From the NCBI RefSeq assembly GCF_001645125.1, contig NZ_LXKA01000338.1, positions 215,939 to 279,938 on the forward strand: a stretch of DNA of 64,000 nt, read 5' to 3'. The notes beneath the pieces were generated by a model. It did no database searches and had not been told where the DNA came from. It was given only the letters and a program-made list of their open reading frames with translations. Both the position numbers and the translations under genes were made by a program. Source of the stretch: Paraburkholderia ginsengiterrae (lineage in GTDB: Bacteria > Pseudomonadota > Gammaproteobacteria > Burkholderiales > Burkholderiaceae). Below are positions 15,526 through 24,246 of the stretch, one piece after another. Each line of letters begins with the position of its first letter. The stretch's first letter is position 1.

Positions 15526-17100
15526 ATGCAGATCAACGGAACACTGGAGCGCGCACCGGCAATGCGCGCGGTGTGCACGGCATGCAAGCTCGCGATGCTG
15601 GCGGCGGCGACGCTTACCGTGGCCCCCGCCTATGCGGGCGACACGGTCAACCTCGGCGCGGACACCACGCTCGATTACACCTTCACGCTCGGCTACGGCC
15701 TGGGCATGCGCACGCGTGCGCCGAGCGGCAATCTGCTGCAGCCCGCGAACATCAACGGTGACGACGGCGACCGCAACTTCGCCAAAAACAAGCTGATCGA
15801 GAATCAGGTGAGCCTGCTTGGCGAAGTGAACCTGAAGCACGACGACTGGGGCGTGTTCGTGCGCGCCAACGTGTTCTATGATCAGGCCTACCATCGCCCG
15901 AACAACAACGACTCGCCCTTCACCGTCAACCATAGTGGCTCGTACAACCAGTTCACCAGCGACGCGAGCTACTTTGCCGGCGGCTACCCGCAGTTGCTCG
16001 CAGCCTACGCGTACGACACGATCCACCTGGGCGGCACGAACCTGAACGTCAAGGTCGGCGAGCAGGTGGTCGCGTGGGGCGAAAGCGTGTTCTTCCCGAA
16101 CATCGCCGGCGCTCAGGGGCCGGCCAATGCAACCGCCAGTTATGTGGCCGGCGCGGAGGTCAAGGACATCCTGCTGCCCGTGCCGCAGATTTCGACGCAG
16201 TGGCAGCTCTCGCCTAACTTCAGCCTGCTCGGCTATTACCAGTTTGCATTCCAGCCGAACCGGCTCGTGCCGCCGGGCGCTTACTGGAGCTATTCGGACG
16301 TCGTTGGCCCCGGCGCGCAATACATCATCGGGCCGGGCGGCATCCAGATTCCGCGCGGCAACGACATCAGACCGAAAGGCGACGACCAGTGGGGCGTGGG
16401 CGCACGCTGGCGCGTGTTCGGCGACACCGAAATCGGTGCGTACTACCTGCACTACAACGACATGAACCCGAGCGTCGTGACGACGTTCTTCCCGACGCTG
16501 CAGTATCAGGAAAAGTACTTCGATCACATCAAGCTCACCGGCCTCTCCTTCTCGACCGATCTGAACGGTGTGAACGTCGCGGGTGAAACGTCATACCGGC
16601 AAGGCGCCGCGGTGCTCGTGAATACACCCGCGGGCGCTCAGTCGACGCGCGGCGACGTATGGCAATCGAATCTCTCGGCGATCTACTCGATCGGACCGAC
16701 TTTCCTTGCCGCATCGCAAACGCTGGTGGGTGAAGTCTCGTATGTGCACGCCGGCAACCTCACGCCGATCATGGGTTCGACGACGCTCGCCAACACACGC
16801 AACTCCGCCGCGTTCGAGGTGGCATGGACGCTCAGCTACAAGAACGTGTTCAACGGCTGGGACCTCGACGTACCGCTCACCTATGCCGACGACTTCACCG
16901 GCAAGTCCGCACTGTCCGGTGGACTGGGTTCATTGACCGGCGTGGGCGACCACCGTGTGACGGTCGGCGTGAACTTCACGCGCCTCTCCAACCTGAAACT
17001 CGGGCTCGTGTACGCGAAATTCCTCGGCCGTCCGGACCCGAACAACCGGCCGCTCGCCGATCGCGACTACGTGCTCGCTACCGCGACGTATTCGTTCTGA
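15526..17100 (+). CDS. DUF1302 family outer-membrane protein
   Basis: A 524-residue beta-barrel-type outer-membrane protein. A signal peptide ends at about residue 38 (VAPAYA). The rest is rich in alternating aromatic/polar strands, and the C-terminus ends in ATATYSF with the terminal Phe used by the BAM machinery. The start is fixed by AGAGGAG 6 bases upstream. DUF1302 and DUF1329 proteins are encoded side by side in many bacteria that use hydrophobic substrates. Here the pair lies within the steroid genes and behind a conserved operator, so uptake or sensing of steroids at the outer membrane is inferred. Confidence 0.88.
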   Translation: MQINGTLERAPAMRAVCTACKLAMLAAATLTVAPAYAGDTVNLGADTTLDYTFTLGYGLGMRTRAPSGNLLQPANINGDDGDRNFAKNKLIENQVSLLGEVNLKHDDWGVFVRANVFYDQAYHRPNNNDSPFTVNHSGSYNQFTSDASYFAGGYPQLLAAYAYDTIHLGGTNLNVKVGEQVVAWGESVFFPNIAGAQGPANATASYVAGAEVKDILLPVPQISTQWQLSPNFSLLGYYQFAFQPNRLVPPGAYWSYSDVVGPGAQYIIGPGGIQIPRGNDIRPKGDDQWGVGARWRVFGDTEIGAYYLHYNDMNPSVVTTFFPTLQYQEKYFDHIKLTGLSFSTDLNGVNVAGETSYRQGAAVLVNTPAGAQSTRGDVWQSNLSAIYSIGPTFLAASQTLVGEVSYVHAGNLTPIMGSTTLANTRNSAAFEVAWTLSYKNVFNGWDLDVPLTYADDFTGKSALSGGLGSLTGVGDHRVTVGVNFTRLSNLKLGLVYAKFLGRPDPNNRPLADRDYVLATATYSF

Positions 17101-17200
17101 TGTGGCGCGCCGGGATGAAATCGTGCGATGAGTCACCGGCGCCGCGCCACGCGCATCACCCTTTGAATCAGCCGTCTTTTTACTGCAGGAGGATTTGGTC

Positions 17201-18592
17201 ATGAGTCGAATTTTCAATCCCGCATTGCGCCTGTGCGTGTTCGCCGCGGGCGCGGCGTTCGCTGCTGCCGCAGTCGCCCCATCGTTCGCCAAAACCAGCC
17301 CGGAAGATATCGCCAAGCTCGAAGGTCCGCTCACGCCGATGGGCGCCGAGCGCGCAGGCAACGCCGACGGCACGATCCCCGCGTGGAGCGGCAAGTGGTT
17401 CGGCACGCCCCCTGGCGTCGACTACAAGCCGGGGCAGCGCTTCCCCGATCCGTACGCGAGCGAAAAGCCGCTCTTCGTGATCACCGCGCAAAACATGCAG
17501 CAGTACGAAGCACGCCTGACCGACGGCGAAAAGGCGTTGCTGAAGAAATATCCGGACACCTTCAAGATTCCGGTCTATCCGAGCCATCGCGACTTCAGCT
17601 ACGGTGACGCGGTGTACAAGAACATCCGCCTGTACGCGCCGTCCACCACCATGACGAAAGACCAGAACGGCCTGACGGAATTCCCGCCCGTCTCGCCGTT
17701 CCCGGTGCCGAAGAACGGCGTGGAGGCCATGTGGAATTTGCGCTTCGCTTCGGCCGTCGAGGGCGAAACCGCAACCTACGACCAGGCCGTGGTCTATCCG
17801 GACGGCAATATCGCGTGGGGCAAGGTGCAATACGCGATTTACGGCCCGCGCAGCGCGGATCATTTCGATCCGAAGAACGCGCTGAACTCGAAGAGCTTCT
17901 TCCGCATGACCACCATGCTGCCGCTCTCTGATCGCGGAACGATTATCACCGGCTTCGAGATGTGGAACCAGGAAGGCTCCGACACGCGCCGCACCTGGTC
18001 GTATAACCCCGGCACCCGGCGCGTGCGTCAGGCGCCGGAATTCGGTTTCGACCAGCCCCAGGGCCCGGGCGGCTTTCGTACCGTCGATGACGACCGCCTC
18101 TTCAACGGCTCGGGCGAGCGTTACGACTGGAAGATCCTCGGCAAGCGCGAGGTGTACGTGCCGTACGACAACTACAAGCTGATGGACCCGTCGATCAAGT
18201 ACACCGATGTGCTCACCAAGGGTCACGAGAACACGCAGTACATGCGCTTCGAACTGCATCGCGTGTGGGTGTTGCAGGCGACGCTGAAATCCGGCTACCG
18301 CCATCAATACGCGAAACGTGTGCTGTATCTCGACGAGGACACGTGGAATGCCGTGACCGCCGACAACTACGACGCACGCGGCACGCTGTGGCGCACCAAC
18401 CTTGCGCCGACGCTGTATGCGTATGACGCCAAGGCGTTCTATTCGACCTCCGTGTTCTATCACGACCTGATTTCGGGCGCCTACTACGCCGACCGTCTGT
18501 CGAATCAGGAACCGATGCCGGCACTCACCGCCAGCTCGCAACTGACCGAAGCGTACTTCTCGCCTGACGCGATTCGCGGCGCGGGCAACTGA
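17201..18592 (+). CDS. DUF1329 family periplasmic/outer-membrane-associated protein
   Basis: A 463-residue exported protein with a cleavable signal peptide (about residues 1-30, ending SFAKT). The DUF1329 core follows: EDIAKLEGPLTPMGAERAGN, then AWSGKWFGTPPGV and MWNLRFA, with YNPGTRRVRQAPEFGFDQP and YVPYDNYKL further on. The family has a Lol-like fold, which suggests binding of a lipid-like ligand. An excellent AGGAGG sits 8 bases before the ATG. It is 100 bases after the DUF1302 gene and probably co-transcribed with it. A strong hairpin follows. A role in carrying steroid across the periplasm is inferred. Confidence 0.88.
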   Translation: MSRIFNPALRLCVFAAGAAFAAAAVAPSFAKTSPEDIAKLEGPLTPMGAERAGNADGTIPAWSGKWFGTPPGVDYKPGQRFPDPYASEKPLFVITAQNMQQYEARLTDGEKALLKKYPDTFKIPVYPSHRDFSYGDAVYKNIRLYAPSTTMTKDQNGLTEFPPVSPFPVPKNGVEAMWNLRFASAVEGETATYDQAVVYPDGNIAWGKVQYAIYGPRSADHFDPKNALNSKSFFRMTTMLPLSDRGTIITGFEMWNQEGSDTRRTWSYNPGTRRVRQAPEFGFDQPQGPGGFRTVDDDRLFNGSGERYDWKILGKREVYVPYDNYKLMDPSIKYTDVLTKGHENTQYMRFELHRVWVLQATLKSGYRHQYAKRVLYLDEDTWNAVTADNYDARGTLWRTNLAPTLYAYDAKAFYSTSVFYHDLISGAYYADRLSNQEPMPALTASSQLTEAYFSPDAIRGAGN

Positions 18593-18620
18593 GCCTGAAA
18601 GCGCATCTCTGCGCGCAAGA

Positions 18621-18660
18621 GCCGGGCCGCGATCACGCGGCCCGGCTGCCACCCTTTTTA
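18621..18660 (+). terminator. Rho-independent terminator/attenuator between DUF1329 and hsaE
   Basis: A perfect 11-bp GC stem (GCCGGGCCGCG at 18621-18631 with 18636-18646, loop ATCA) is followed after eight bases by a TTTTT tract. It ends only 13 bases before the hsaE ATG. It can end the porin-like transcript, or attenuate read-through into hsaEGF. Confidence 0.75.
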
Positions 18661-18672
18661 TTCGTGCATGCC

Positions 18673-19455
18673 ATGACCTCGACACTTCACGCCGAACTCG
18701 GCGACACGCTTTATCGCGCATGGCGTGAGCGCACGCCCATCGCGCCCTTCTCCGCGCGCGCGGACGGCTTGCCGATTGCCGACGCCTACCAAGTGCAACA
18801 GCACTTCGTCGCGCGCCGCATTGAAGCAGGCGAAACCATTGTCGGCAAGAAGATCGGCGTGACGAGCAAGGTCGTGCAGGACATGCTCGACGTGCGTCAG
18901 CCGGACTTCGGCGTGCTGCTCTCCGGCATGCACTACGTGGCCGGCGAGGAAATCGCAATCGACACGCTGATCCAGCCGCGCGCCGAAGGCGAAATCGCGT
19001 TCTATCTGAAACAGGATCTGCGCGGTCCTGGCGTGACGCGCGAAGCCGTGCTCGCCGCCACCGAATCCGTCGGTGCGTGCTTCGAGATCGTCGACTCGCG
19101 CATTCGCGACTGGGCGATCCGCATTGGCGACACCGTCGCCGACAACGCTTCCTGCGGCGTCTACGTGCTCGGCGATGAGCGCGTGGCGCCCGCCGCGCTC
19201 GATCTCGCCGCCTGCCGCATGACGCTCGACAAGAACGGCCGGCGGGTCGCCGAGGGTGTCGGCGCCGCCGCCTTGGGCCACCCTGCCGACGCCGTCGCGT
19301 GGCTCGCGAACACGTTAGGTGAACTAGGCGTGCCCCTGCTCGCCGGCGAAGTCGTGCTGTCCGGATCGCTGGCGGCATTGATTCCCGTTGCGCGCGGCGA
19401 CGCGCTGGAGATGCATATCGAAGGCATCGGCGGTTGCTCGGTGCGCTTTGTCTGA
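18673..19455 (+). CDS. hsaE: 2-hydroxypenta-2,4-dienoate hydratase HsaE
   Basis: A 260-residue member of the fumarylacetoacetase-like hydratase family. It adds water to the 2-hydroxy-dienoate released by HsaD to give a 4-hydroxy-2-oxoacid. Family motifs are GKKIGVTSKVVQDMLDVRQPDFGVL, then EGEIAFYLKQDL and the acidic metal site around ACFEIVDSRIRDW, and GVGAAALGHPADAVAWLANTL near the end. It lies 34 bases before hsaG. No ribosome site is visible and a hairpin terminator lies directly upstream, so its expression signal is unclear; a GTG at 18664 is an alternative start. Confidence 0.9.
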   Translation: MTSTLHAELGDTLYRAWRERTPIAPFSARADGLPIADAYQVQQHFVARRIEAGETIVGKKIGVTSKVVQDMLDVRQPDFGVLLSGMHYVAGEEIAIDTLIQPRAEGEIAFYLKQDLRGPGVTREAVLAATESVGACFEIVDSRIRDWAIRIGDTVADNASCGVYVLGDERVAPAALDLAACRMTLDKNGRRVAEGVGAAALGHPADAVAWLANTLGELGVPLLAGEVVLSGSLAALIPVARGDALEMHIEGIGGCSVRFV

Positions 19456-19489
19456 TTGCTTGACCGTCTCTTACTTAAGGATGCATTGA

Positions 19490-20389
19490 ATGAGCAAGAT
19501 CAAATGCGCGTTGATCGGGCCTGGCAACATCGGCACCGATCTGCTGTACAAACTGCGTCGCAGCGCGGTGCTCGAACCGGTCTGGATGGTCGGCGTCGAT
19601 GCCGCTTCCGAAGGTCTCGCGCGCGCCCGCGAGTTTGGCCTGAAGACCACCGCCGAAGGGGTCGACGGCCTGCTGCCGCATCTGGCCGCTGACGATATCC
19701 GCATTGCCTTCGACGCCACCTCGGCGTACGTGCACCGCGAGCATTCCGACAAGCTGACCGCGCGCGGCGTGCGCGTGATCGACCTGACGCCTGCCGCGAT
19801 CGGCCCGTTCTGCGTGCCGCCCGTCAATCTCGCCGCTCAGAACGACCAGCAGGTGATGAACGTGAACATGGTCACATGCGGCGGCCAGGCGACTATTCCG
19901 ATGGTCCATGCCGTGTCGCGCGTGCAAAAGGTGGTGTACGGCGAGATTGTCGCGACCGTGTCGTCGCGTTCGGTCGGCCCCGGCACGCGCAAGAACATCG
20001 ACGAGTTCACACGCACAACGTCGCGCGCGATCGAGCAGATTGGCGGCGCGGCCGTGGGCAAGGCGATCATTGTGATCAACCCTGCCGAGCCGCCGCTCAT
20101 CATGCGCGACACCATTCATTGCCTGACCGAGAGCGAGCCGGACATCGACGCGATCACGGCCTCCGTGCATGCGATGGTCGAAGAAGTACGGCAATACGTG
20201 CCCGGCTATACGCTCAAGAACGGCCCTGTGTTCGACGGCAAGCGCGTTTCCGTTTTCATGGAAGTCGAAGGTCTGGGCGACTATTTGCCGAAGTACGCAG
20301 GCAATCTCGACATCATGACCGCGGCCGCCGCGCGCACCGCCGAAGTCTTTGCCCAACAGATGCTTGCCGCATCGCCCGCCACTGCATAA
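19490..20389 (+). CDS. hsaG: Acylating acetaldehyde/propanal dehydrogenase HsaG
   Basis: A 299-residue NAD-dependent enzyme that turns the aldehyde released by HsaF into its CoA ester (propionyl-CoA in steroid catabolism). The N-terminus is a Rossmann fold ([17 protein letters not shown]), and the catalytic Cys is in [16 protein letters not shown]. The C-terminal part, including [36 protein letters not shown], is diagnostic for the aldolase-partner family. AAGGA lies 8 bases before the ATG. It forms a channelling complex with the aldolase encoded 10 bases downstream. Confidence 0.95.
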   Translation: MSKIKCALIGPGNIGTDLLYKLRRSAVLEPVWMVGVDAASEGLARAREFGLKTTAEGVDGLLPHLAADDIRIAFDATSAYVHREHSDKLTARGVRVIDLTPAAIGPFCVPPVNLAAQNDQQVMNVNMVTCGGQATIPMVHAVSRVQKVVYGEIVATVSSRSVGPGTRKNIDEFTRTTSRAIEQIGGAAVGKAIIVINPAEPPLIMRDTIHCLTESEPDIDAITASVHAMVEEVRQYVPGYTLKNGPVFDGKRVSVFMEVEGLGDYLPKYAGNLDIMTAAAARTAEVFAQQMLAASPATA

Positions 20390-20399
20390 GGAGCCGACC

Positions 20400-21425
20400 A
20401 TGTCACTAGCAGGAACCCGCATTACCGTACACGACATGACGTTGCGCGACGGCATGCACCCCAAGCGCCATCAGATATCGCTGGACCAGATGCGCACGAT
20501 TGCGCGCGGCCTCGACGCGGCCGGCGTGCCGCTGATTGAAGTCACGCATGGCGATGGTTTGGGTGGTGCTTCGGTTAACTATGGTTTTCCGGCGCATACC
20601 GATGAGGCGTATCTGAGTGCCGTGATTGGCGAGCTGAAGCAGGCGAAGGTCTCTGCTCTGCTGCTGCCTGGCATTGGCACGGTCGAGCATTTGCGCATGG
20701 CGCACGGTCTCGGCGTGCATACGATTCGCGTGGCGACGCACTGCACTGAGGCGGACGTGTCCGAGCAGCATATTGGTCTTGCCCGCAAGCTCGAAATGGA
20801 TACCGTTGGGTTTCTGATGATGGCGCATATGGCGCCGCCTGAGCAGCTCGTCGAGCAGGCGAAGCTGATGGAATCGTATGGGGCCAATTGCATCTATATC
20901 ACTGACTCGGCTGGGTATATGTTGCCTGATGATGTGACTGCACGGATTGGTCAGGTACGCGCCGCGTTGAAGCCGGAGACCGAGCTTGGGTTTCATGGGC
21001 ATCACAATCTGGCGATGGGGGTGGCGAATTCGATTGCCGCGGTGGCCGCGGGAGCTAATCGGATTGATGCTGCGGCCGCCGGGCTTGGGGCTGGGGCTGG
21101 GAATACGCCGATGGAAGTGTTTGTCGCCGTCTGCGAGCGGATGGGGATTCAGACTGGGGTTGATGTGTTCAAGATCTCCGATGTCGCTGAGGATCTCGTG
21201 CTGCCTATTATGGATGCGCCGATTCGGATTGATCGGGATGCTTTGACTCTTGGTTATGCGGGGGTTTATTCGTCGTTCTTGCTGTTTGCCAAGCGGGCTG
21301 AGGCTAAATACAAAGTACCTGCGCGGGATATTCTTGTTGAGCTTGGGAGGCAGCGGCTCGTGGGGGGGCAGGAGGATATGATTGAGGATACGGCTTTGAC
21401 TATTGTTAAAAGGCGGGCGGCTTAA
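20400..21425 (+). CDS. hsaF: 4-hydroxy-2-oxovalerate (2-oxohexanoate) aldolase HsaF
   Basis: A 341-residue class II aldolase that splits 4-hydroxy-2-oxo acids to pyruvate and an aldehyde passed to HsaG. The TIM-barrel start [16 protein letters not shown] holds the Arg/Asp active-site pair, and the metal site is in [16 protein letters not shown]. The C-terminal domain ([20 protein letters not shown]) contacts the dehydrogenase. AAGGAG precedes the ATG. From about 20540 the codon use shifts from C-rich third positions to G/T-rich ones, unlike hsaE and hsaG, although the protein is normal. Confidence 0.95.
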   Translation: MSLAGTRITVHDMTLRDGMHPKRHQISLDQMRTIARGLDAAGVPLIEVTHGDGLGGASVNYGFPAHTDEAYLSAVIGELKQAKVSALLLPGIGTVEHLRMAHGLGVHTIRVATHCTEADVSEQHIGLARKLEMDTVGFLMMAHMAPPEQLVEQAKLMESYGANCIYITDSAGYMLPDDVTARIGQVRAALKPETELGFHGHHNLAMGVANSIAAVAAGANRIDAAAAGLGAGAGNTPMEVFVAVCERMGIQTGVDVFKISDVAEDLVLPIMDAPIRIDRDALTLGYAGVYSSFLLFAKRAEAKYKVPARDILVELGRQRLVGGQEDMIEDTALTIVKRRAA

Positions 21426-21507
21426 CTGGATTTTTTTGCCTGCTCGGCGATTTTGTCTGTGATCCTAAGGTGTTTGCATTTCCTCGCTTTCTTAGTGATC
21501 GATTAGC

Positions 21508-21528
21508 GTTGCCCCTGTGCGGGGCAAC
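21508..21528. terminator. Candidate terminator between hsaF and dhaK
   Basis: GTTGCCCC and GGGGCAAC form a perfect 8-bp stem with a 5-base loop between the two convergent genes. Only CCTTT follows on the plus strand, so termination efficiency is uncertain. Confidence 0.5.
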
Positions 21529-21560
21529 CTTTAGAGAATCCCTTGCTCTACCAGCGCGCC

Positions 21561-22550
21561 CTACATCCCCCAACGCAACGACGGCGTATGGACCGGGCTG
21601 TCCCAGTGGCGCGCCATTTCGTCGTCCAGCACGCATAATGTAATCGACGCGCCCGCCATCTCGAGCGAAGTCGTCAGTGCACCCACCTGTGCCCGGCCGA
21701 CCTTCAGGTCCCGTTGCTGGAGCCACGCGCGCGTTGAGTTGAAGAGCAGGTAAAGCTCGCCAAGCGGTGTTCCACCAAGGCCGTTGATGAGCACCAGCAA
21801 TTCAGCTCCGGTTTGGGGCTTGAGGTCATCGACGATCGCTTTGAGCAGCTCTCCCGCAATCGCATCGGCCCCCGCAAACTTCGCCCGGCGCCGGCCCGGC
21901 TCGCCATGAATGCCGACGCCGACTTCGATCTCGTCGTCGCCAATCTTGAACGTCAGGGTGCCGGCCGCCGGCACAGTGCAACTGGTGAAGGCCACGCCCA
22001 TCGACGCAGTGCGCTTGTTGATCCGGTCGCCAAATGCCTTGCATTGTTCAAGGTCTGCTCCGCTTTCCGCCATGCTGCCGACCAGCTTCTCCACGATCAC
22101 CGCACCCGCGACCCCGCGACGTCCGGTGGTATAACTCGAGTTTTCTACGGCCACATCGTCGTTGATCAGCACCATCGCGTTCGGGATCTCCGTCATTTCC
22201 GCCGCCATTTCGAAGTTCATCAGATCACCAGAGTAATTTTTCACGATGAACAGCACGCCGGCCCCGGTATCGACGGCGGCGGCAGCGGCCATCATCTGGT
22301 CCGGTGTGGGCGACGTGAAGATCTGACCTGGGCAGGCCGCGTCGAGCATCCCGTAGCCGACAAAACCCGAATGCAGTGGCTCATGTCCCGAGCCGCCTCC
22401 CGATATCAGAGCCACCTTGCCAGGGTTGAGCGTCTTGCGCCTCACGAACACGGGTTCGTTGTTGACCACGACCAGGTCGCTATGCGCGGCGGCAAATCCC
22501 GCCAGGCTTTCGGCGAGGAAATCGTCGACACGGTTGATGAATTTTTTCAT
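21561..22550 (-). CDS. dhaK: Dihydroxyacetone kinase-family subunit DhaK
   Basis: A 329-residue substrate-binding subunit of a two-component ketose kinase. It contains GKVALISGGGSGHEPLHSGFVG for substrate and loop binding, and the His in GVGIHGEPGRRR that links covalently to the carbonyl of the sugar. Start at 22550. It is the last gene of the polyol ABC operon. No DhaM phosphotransferase gene is present, so the pair may use ATP directly, like the tetrulose (erythrulose) kinases of this family, and not PEP. The substrate could be dihydroxyacetone, erythrulose or a related ketose. Confidence 0.92.
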   Translation of the reverse strand: MKKFINRVDDFLAESLAGFAAAHSDLVVVNNEPVFVRRKTLNPGKVALISGGGSGHEPLHSGFVGYGMLDAACPGQIFTSPTPDQMMAAAAAVDTGAGVLFIVKNYSGDLMNFEMAAEMTEIPNAMVLINDDVAVENSSYTTGRRGVAGAVIVEKLVGSMAESGADLEQCKAFGDRINKRTASMGVAFTSCTVPAAGTLTFKIGDDEIEVGVGIHGEPGRRRAKFAGADAIAGELLKAIVDDLKPQTGAELLVLINGLGGTPLGELYLLFNSTRAWLQQRDLKVGRAQVGALTTSLEMAGASITLCVLDDEMARHWDSPVHTPSLRWGM

Positions 22551-22564
22551 GGTCTGGCCTCCAT

Positions 22565-23203
22565 TCACTGTTGGTTTCGCGCGAGATGCGCGCACACCGC
22601 CGCAATCATGATCTGACTGGAACGCGCACCGGGATCGATATGACCACGCGAGCGTTCGCCCAGAAACGATGCCCGCCCTTTGGTCGCGAGCATGTCGCGG
22701 GTGGCGAGCATGTTCTCTTCGGCCACCCGTGGCAGCGTATCGAGCACCGTCTGCCGGATCGTGGGCGATCCGGTTGCAGCCAGTTCGGTAAAGCGCGCGG
22801 CTACCGGAATCAGCACGTCCATCATCGTCTTACTGCCGACTCCAGTTTTGCCCCGCTGTCGGACCGCCTCGACGCCGGCCGAATAGATACGCGCAAAACC
22901 CGCGATGTCCATGGGATTGTTCACGGAGGCTTTCGACATCCCGCTCAGCAACGAAAAGAACAGCGGCCCGGATGATCCGCCGACCGTCGACAGCACTTTG
23001 CTCGCCGCCAGTTGCAACGCGGCCGCCAAGGTTTCCGCTTCGATGTCCGCGCGCACTGCGAGCAAGGCCTCCATGCCGCGCAGCAGATTGAAGATGTGAT
23101 CGCCGTCGCCGATCTGCTGGTCGAGTAAGGCGATTTCATCCGTGTGCTCCTTCAGCGCTGCGTATGCGGCGTTGATACACTCCATGACCGCTTTGCCGCT
23201 CAT
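22565..23203 (-). CDS. dhaL: Dihydroxyacetone kinase-family subunit DhaL
   Basis: A 212-residue all-helical nucleotide-binding subunit. The Mg-binding Asp cluster is LLDQQIGDGDHIFNLLRG, and VGGSSGPLFFSLLSG and GRASFLGERSRGHIDPGARSS form the ATP/ADP pocket. Its ATG overlaps the stop of the upstream ABC ATPase gene (ATGA), so translation is coupled. It transfers phosphate to the ketose held by DhaK, encoded 14 bases downstream. Confidence 0.92.
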   Translation of the reverse strand: MSGKAVMECINAAYAALKEHTDEIALLDQQIGDGDHIFNLLRGMEALLAVRADIEAETLAAALQLAASKVLSTVGGSSGPLFFSLLSGMSKASVNNPMDIAGFARIYSAGVEAVRQRGKTGVGSKTMMDVLIPVAARFTELAATGSPTIRQTVLDTLPRVAEENMLATRDMLATKGRASFLGERSRGHIDPGARSSQIMIAAVCAHLARNQQ

Positions 23204-24246
23204 GTCGGAATCCTCCTGCCGTCTGCACGGAAATATAGAAGACAGCGAGCGGGCAGCGACACGCCCACCGACTGCCCCGGGCTGAAATTGCGCTCGGCCA
23301 TTGTGGTCGCCACAACCGCGGTTCCAGCGCGTTCCAGAATCAGAAGATGACGCAATGGCGAGTACTCGAGCACCTTCAGGTCGAGTGCGTCGCGTGCATG
23401 ATGGGTGCCGGGTGCATCACGCGCGTCGCCGTCGTGCAGCACCACGTCTTCAGGACGAATCGCCACGGTCGCGGTGCCGGTCGGCACCGCGACTGAATCG
23501 AACAGCGTTGGAGGCAGCAGGTTGATCGGCGGCGAGCCGAGCCGCTGCGCCGCGCTCAATGAAACCGGATTGCTGTAGACCTCGCGCGGTGTGCCGAGCT
23601 GCACCAGACGGCCGTGTTCAAGAATGCCGATGCGGTCGGCCAGTGTGGTGGCTTCCACCTGATCATGCGTGACGTAGAGAATGGTCGCGCCAATCGTACG
23701 ATGCAGCCGCTTCAGCTCGATACGCAATTCCTCGCGTAGTTTTGCATCGAGCGATGACAGCGGTTCGTCCATCAGAAACACTTTCGGCTCGCGCACGAGC
23801 GCACGCCCTATCGCGACGCGCTGCATCTCGCCGCCCGACAAATGCGTTGCCATGTTGTCGAGCTTCGCTTCCATATGCAGCATCTGCGCGACCGCGTGCA
23901 CGCGCGCGCGGACCTGTTCCTCGCTGCTGCGACGACGTGGCGAACGCAGCGGAAACGCAAGATTGCCAAACACAGTCAGATGCGGATACAACGAGTATTG
24001 CTGAAAGATAAACGCGACATCGCGATCGGAAGGATGCACGCCGGTGGCGACCACGCCGTCGATTAGCACGTCGCCGGCATCGGGGCGTTCGAGTCCCGCG
24101 ATCAAACGCAGCGTAGTGGTTTTTCCCGCGCCGCTCGGTCCGAGCAGCACGACGAACTCGCCGTCTTTCACGTCGATCGACAGGTCGTCCACCGCAACGA
24201 TGTTGCCGAAGCGCTTCGATACATTGCGTAGCTGGATTTCAGCCAT
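23200..24246 (-). CDS. Polyol/sugar ABC transporter ATP-binding protein (second)
   Basis: A 348-residue CUT1-type ATPase: Walker A GPSGAGKTTTL, Q-loop FQQYSLYPHLTV, signature LSGGEMQRVAIGRAL, Walker B VFLMDEPL, and a C-terminal OB-like regulatory domain. It is one of two adjacent ATPase genes, as in glycerol and other polyol importers that use two different ATPases. The ATG at 24246 lies inside the end of the upstream ATPase gene (8-base overlap); a longer frame to 24417 lies wholly within that gene and is not credible. Confidence 0.92.
   Translation of the reverse strand: MAEIQLRNVSKRFGNIVAVDDLSIDVKDGEFVVLLGPSGAGKTTTLRLIAGLERPDAGDVLIDGVVATGVHPSDRDVAFIFQQYSLYPHLTVFGNLAFPLRSPRRRSSEEQVRARVHAVAQMLHMEAKLDNMATHLSGGEMQRVAIGRALVREPKVFLMDEPLSSLDAKLREELRIELKRLHRTIGATILYVTHDQVEATTLADRIGILEHGRLVQLGTPREVYSNPVSLSAAQRLGSPPINLLPPTLFDSVAVPTGTATVAIRPEDVVLHDGDARDAPGTHHARDALDLKVLEYSPLRHLLILERAGTAVVATTMAERNFSPGQSVGVSLPARCLLYFRADGRRIPT

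Noticed and set aside
17180-19378. A 732-codon minus-strand frame across DUF1329 and hsaE
   Set aside because: Arg-rich shadow of two well-supported plus-strand genes.
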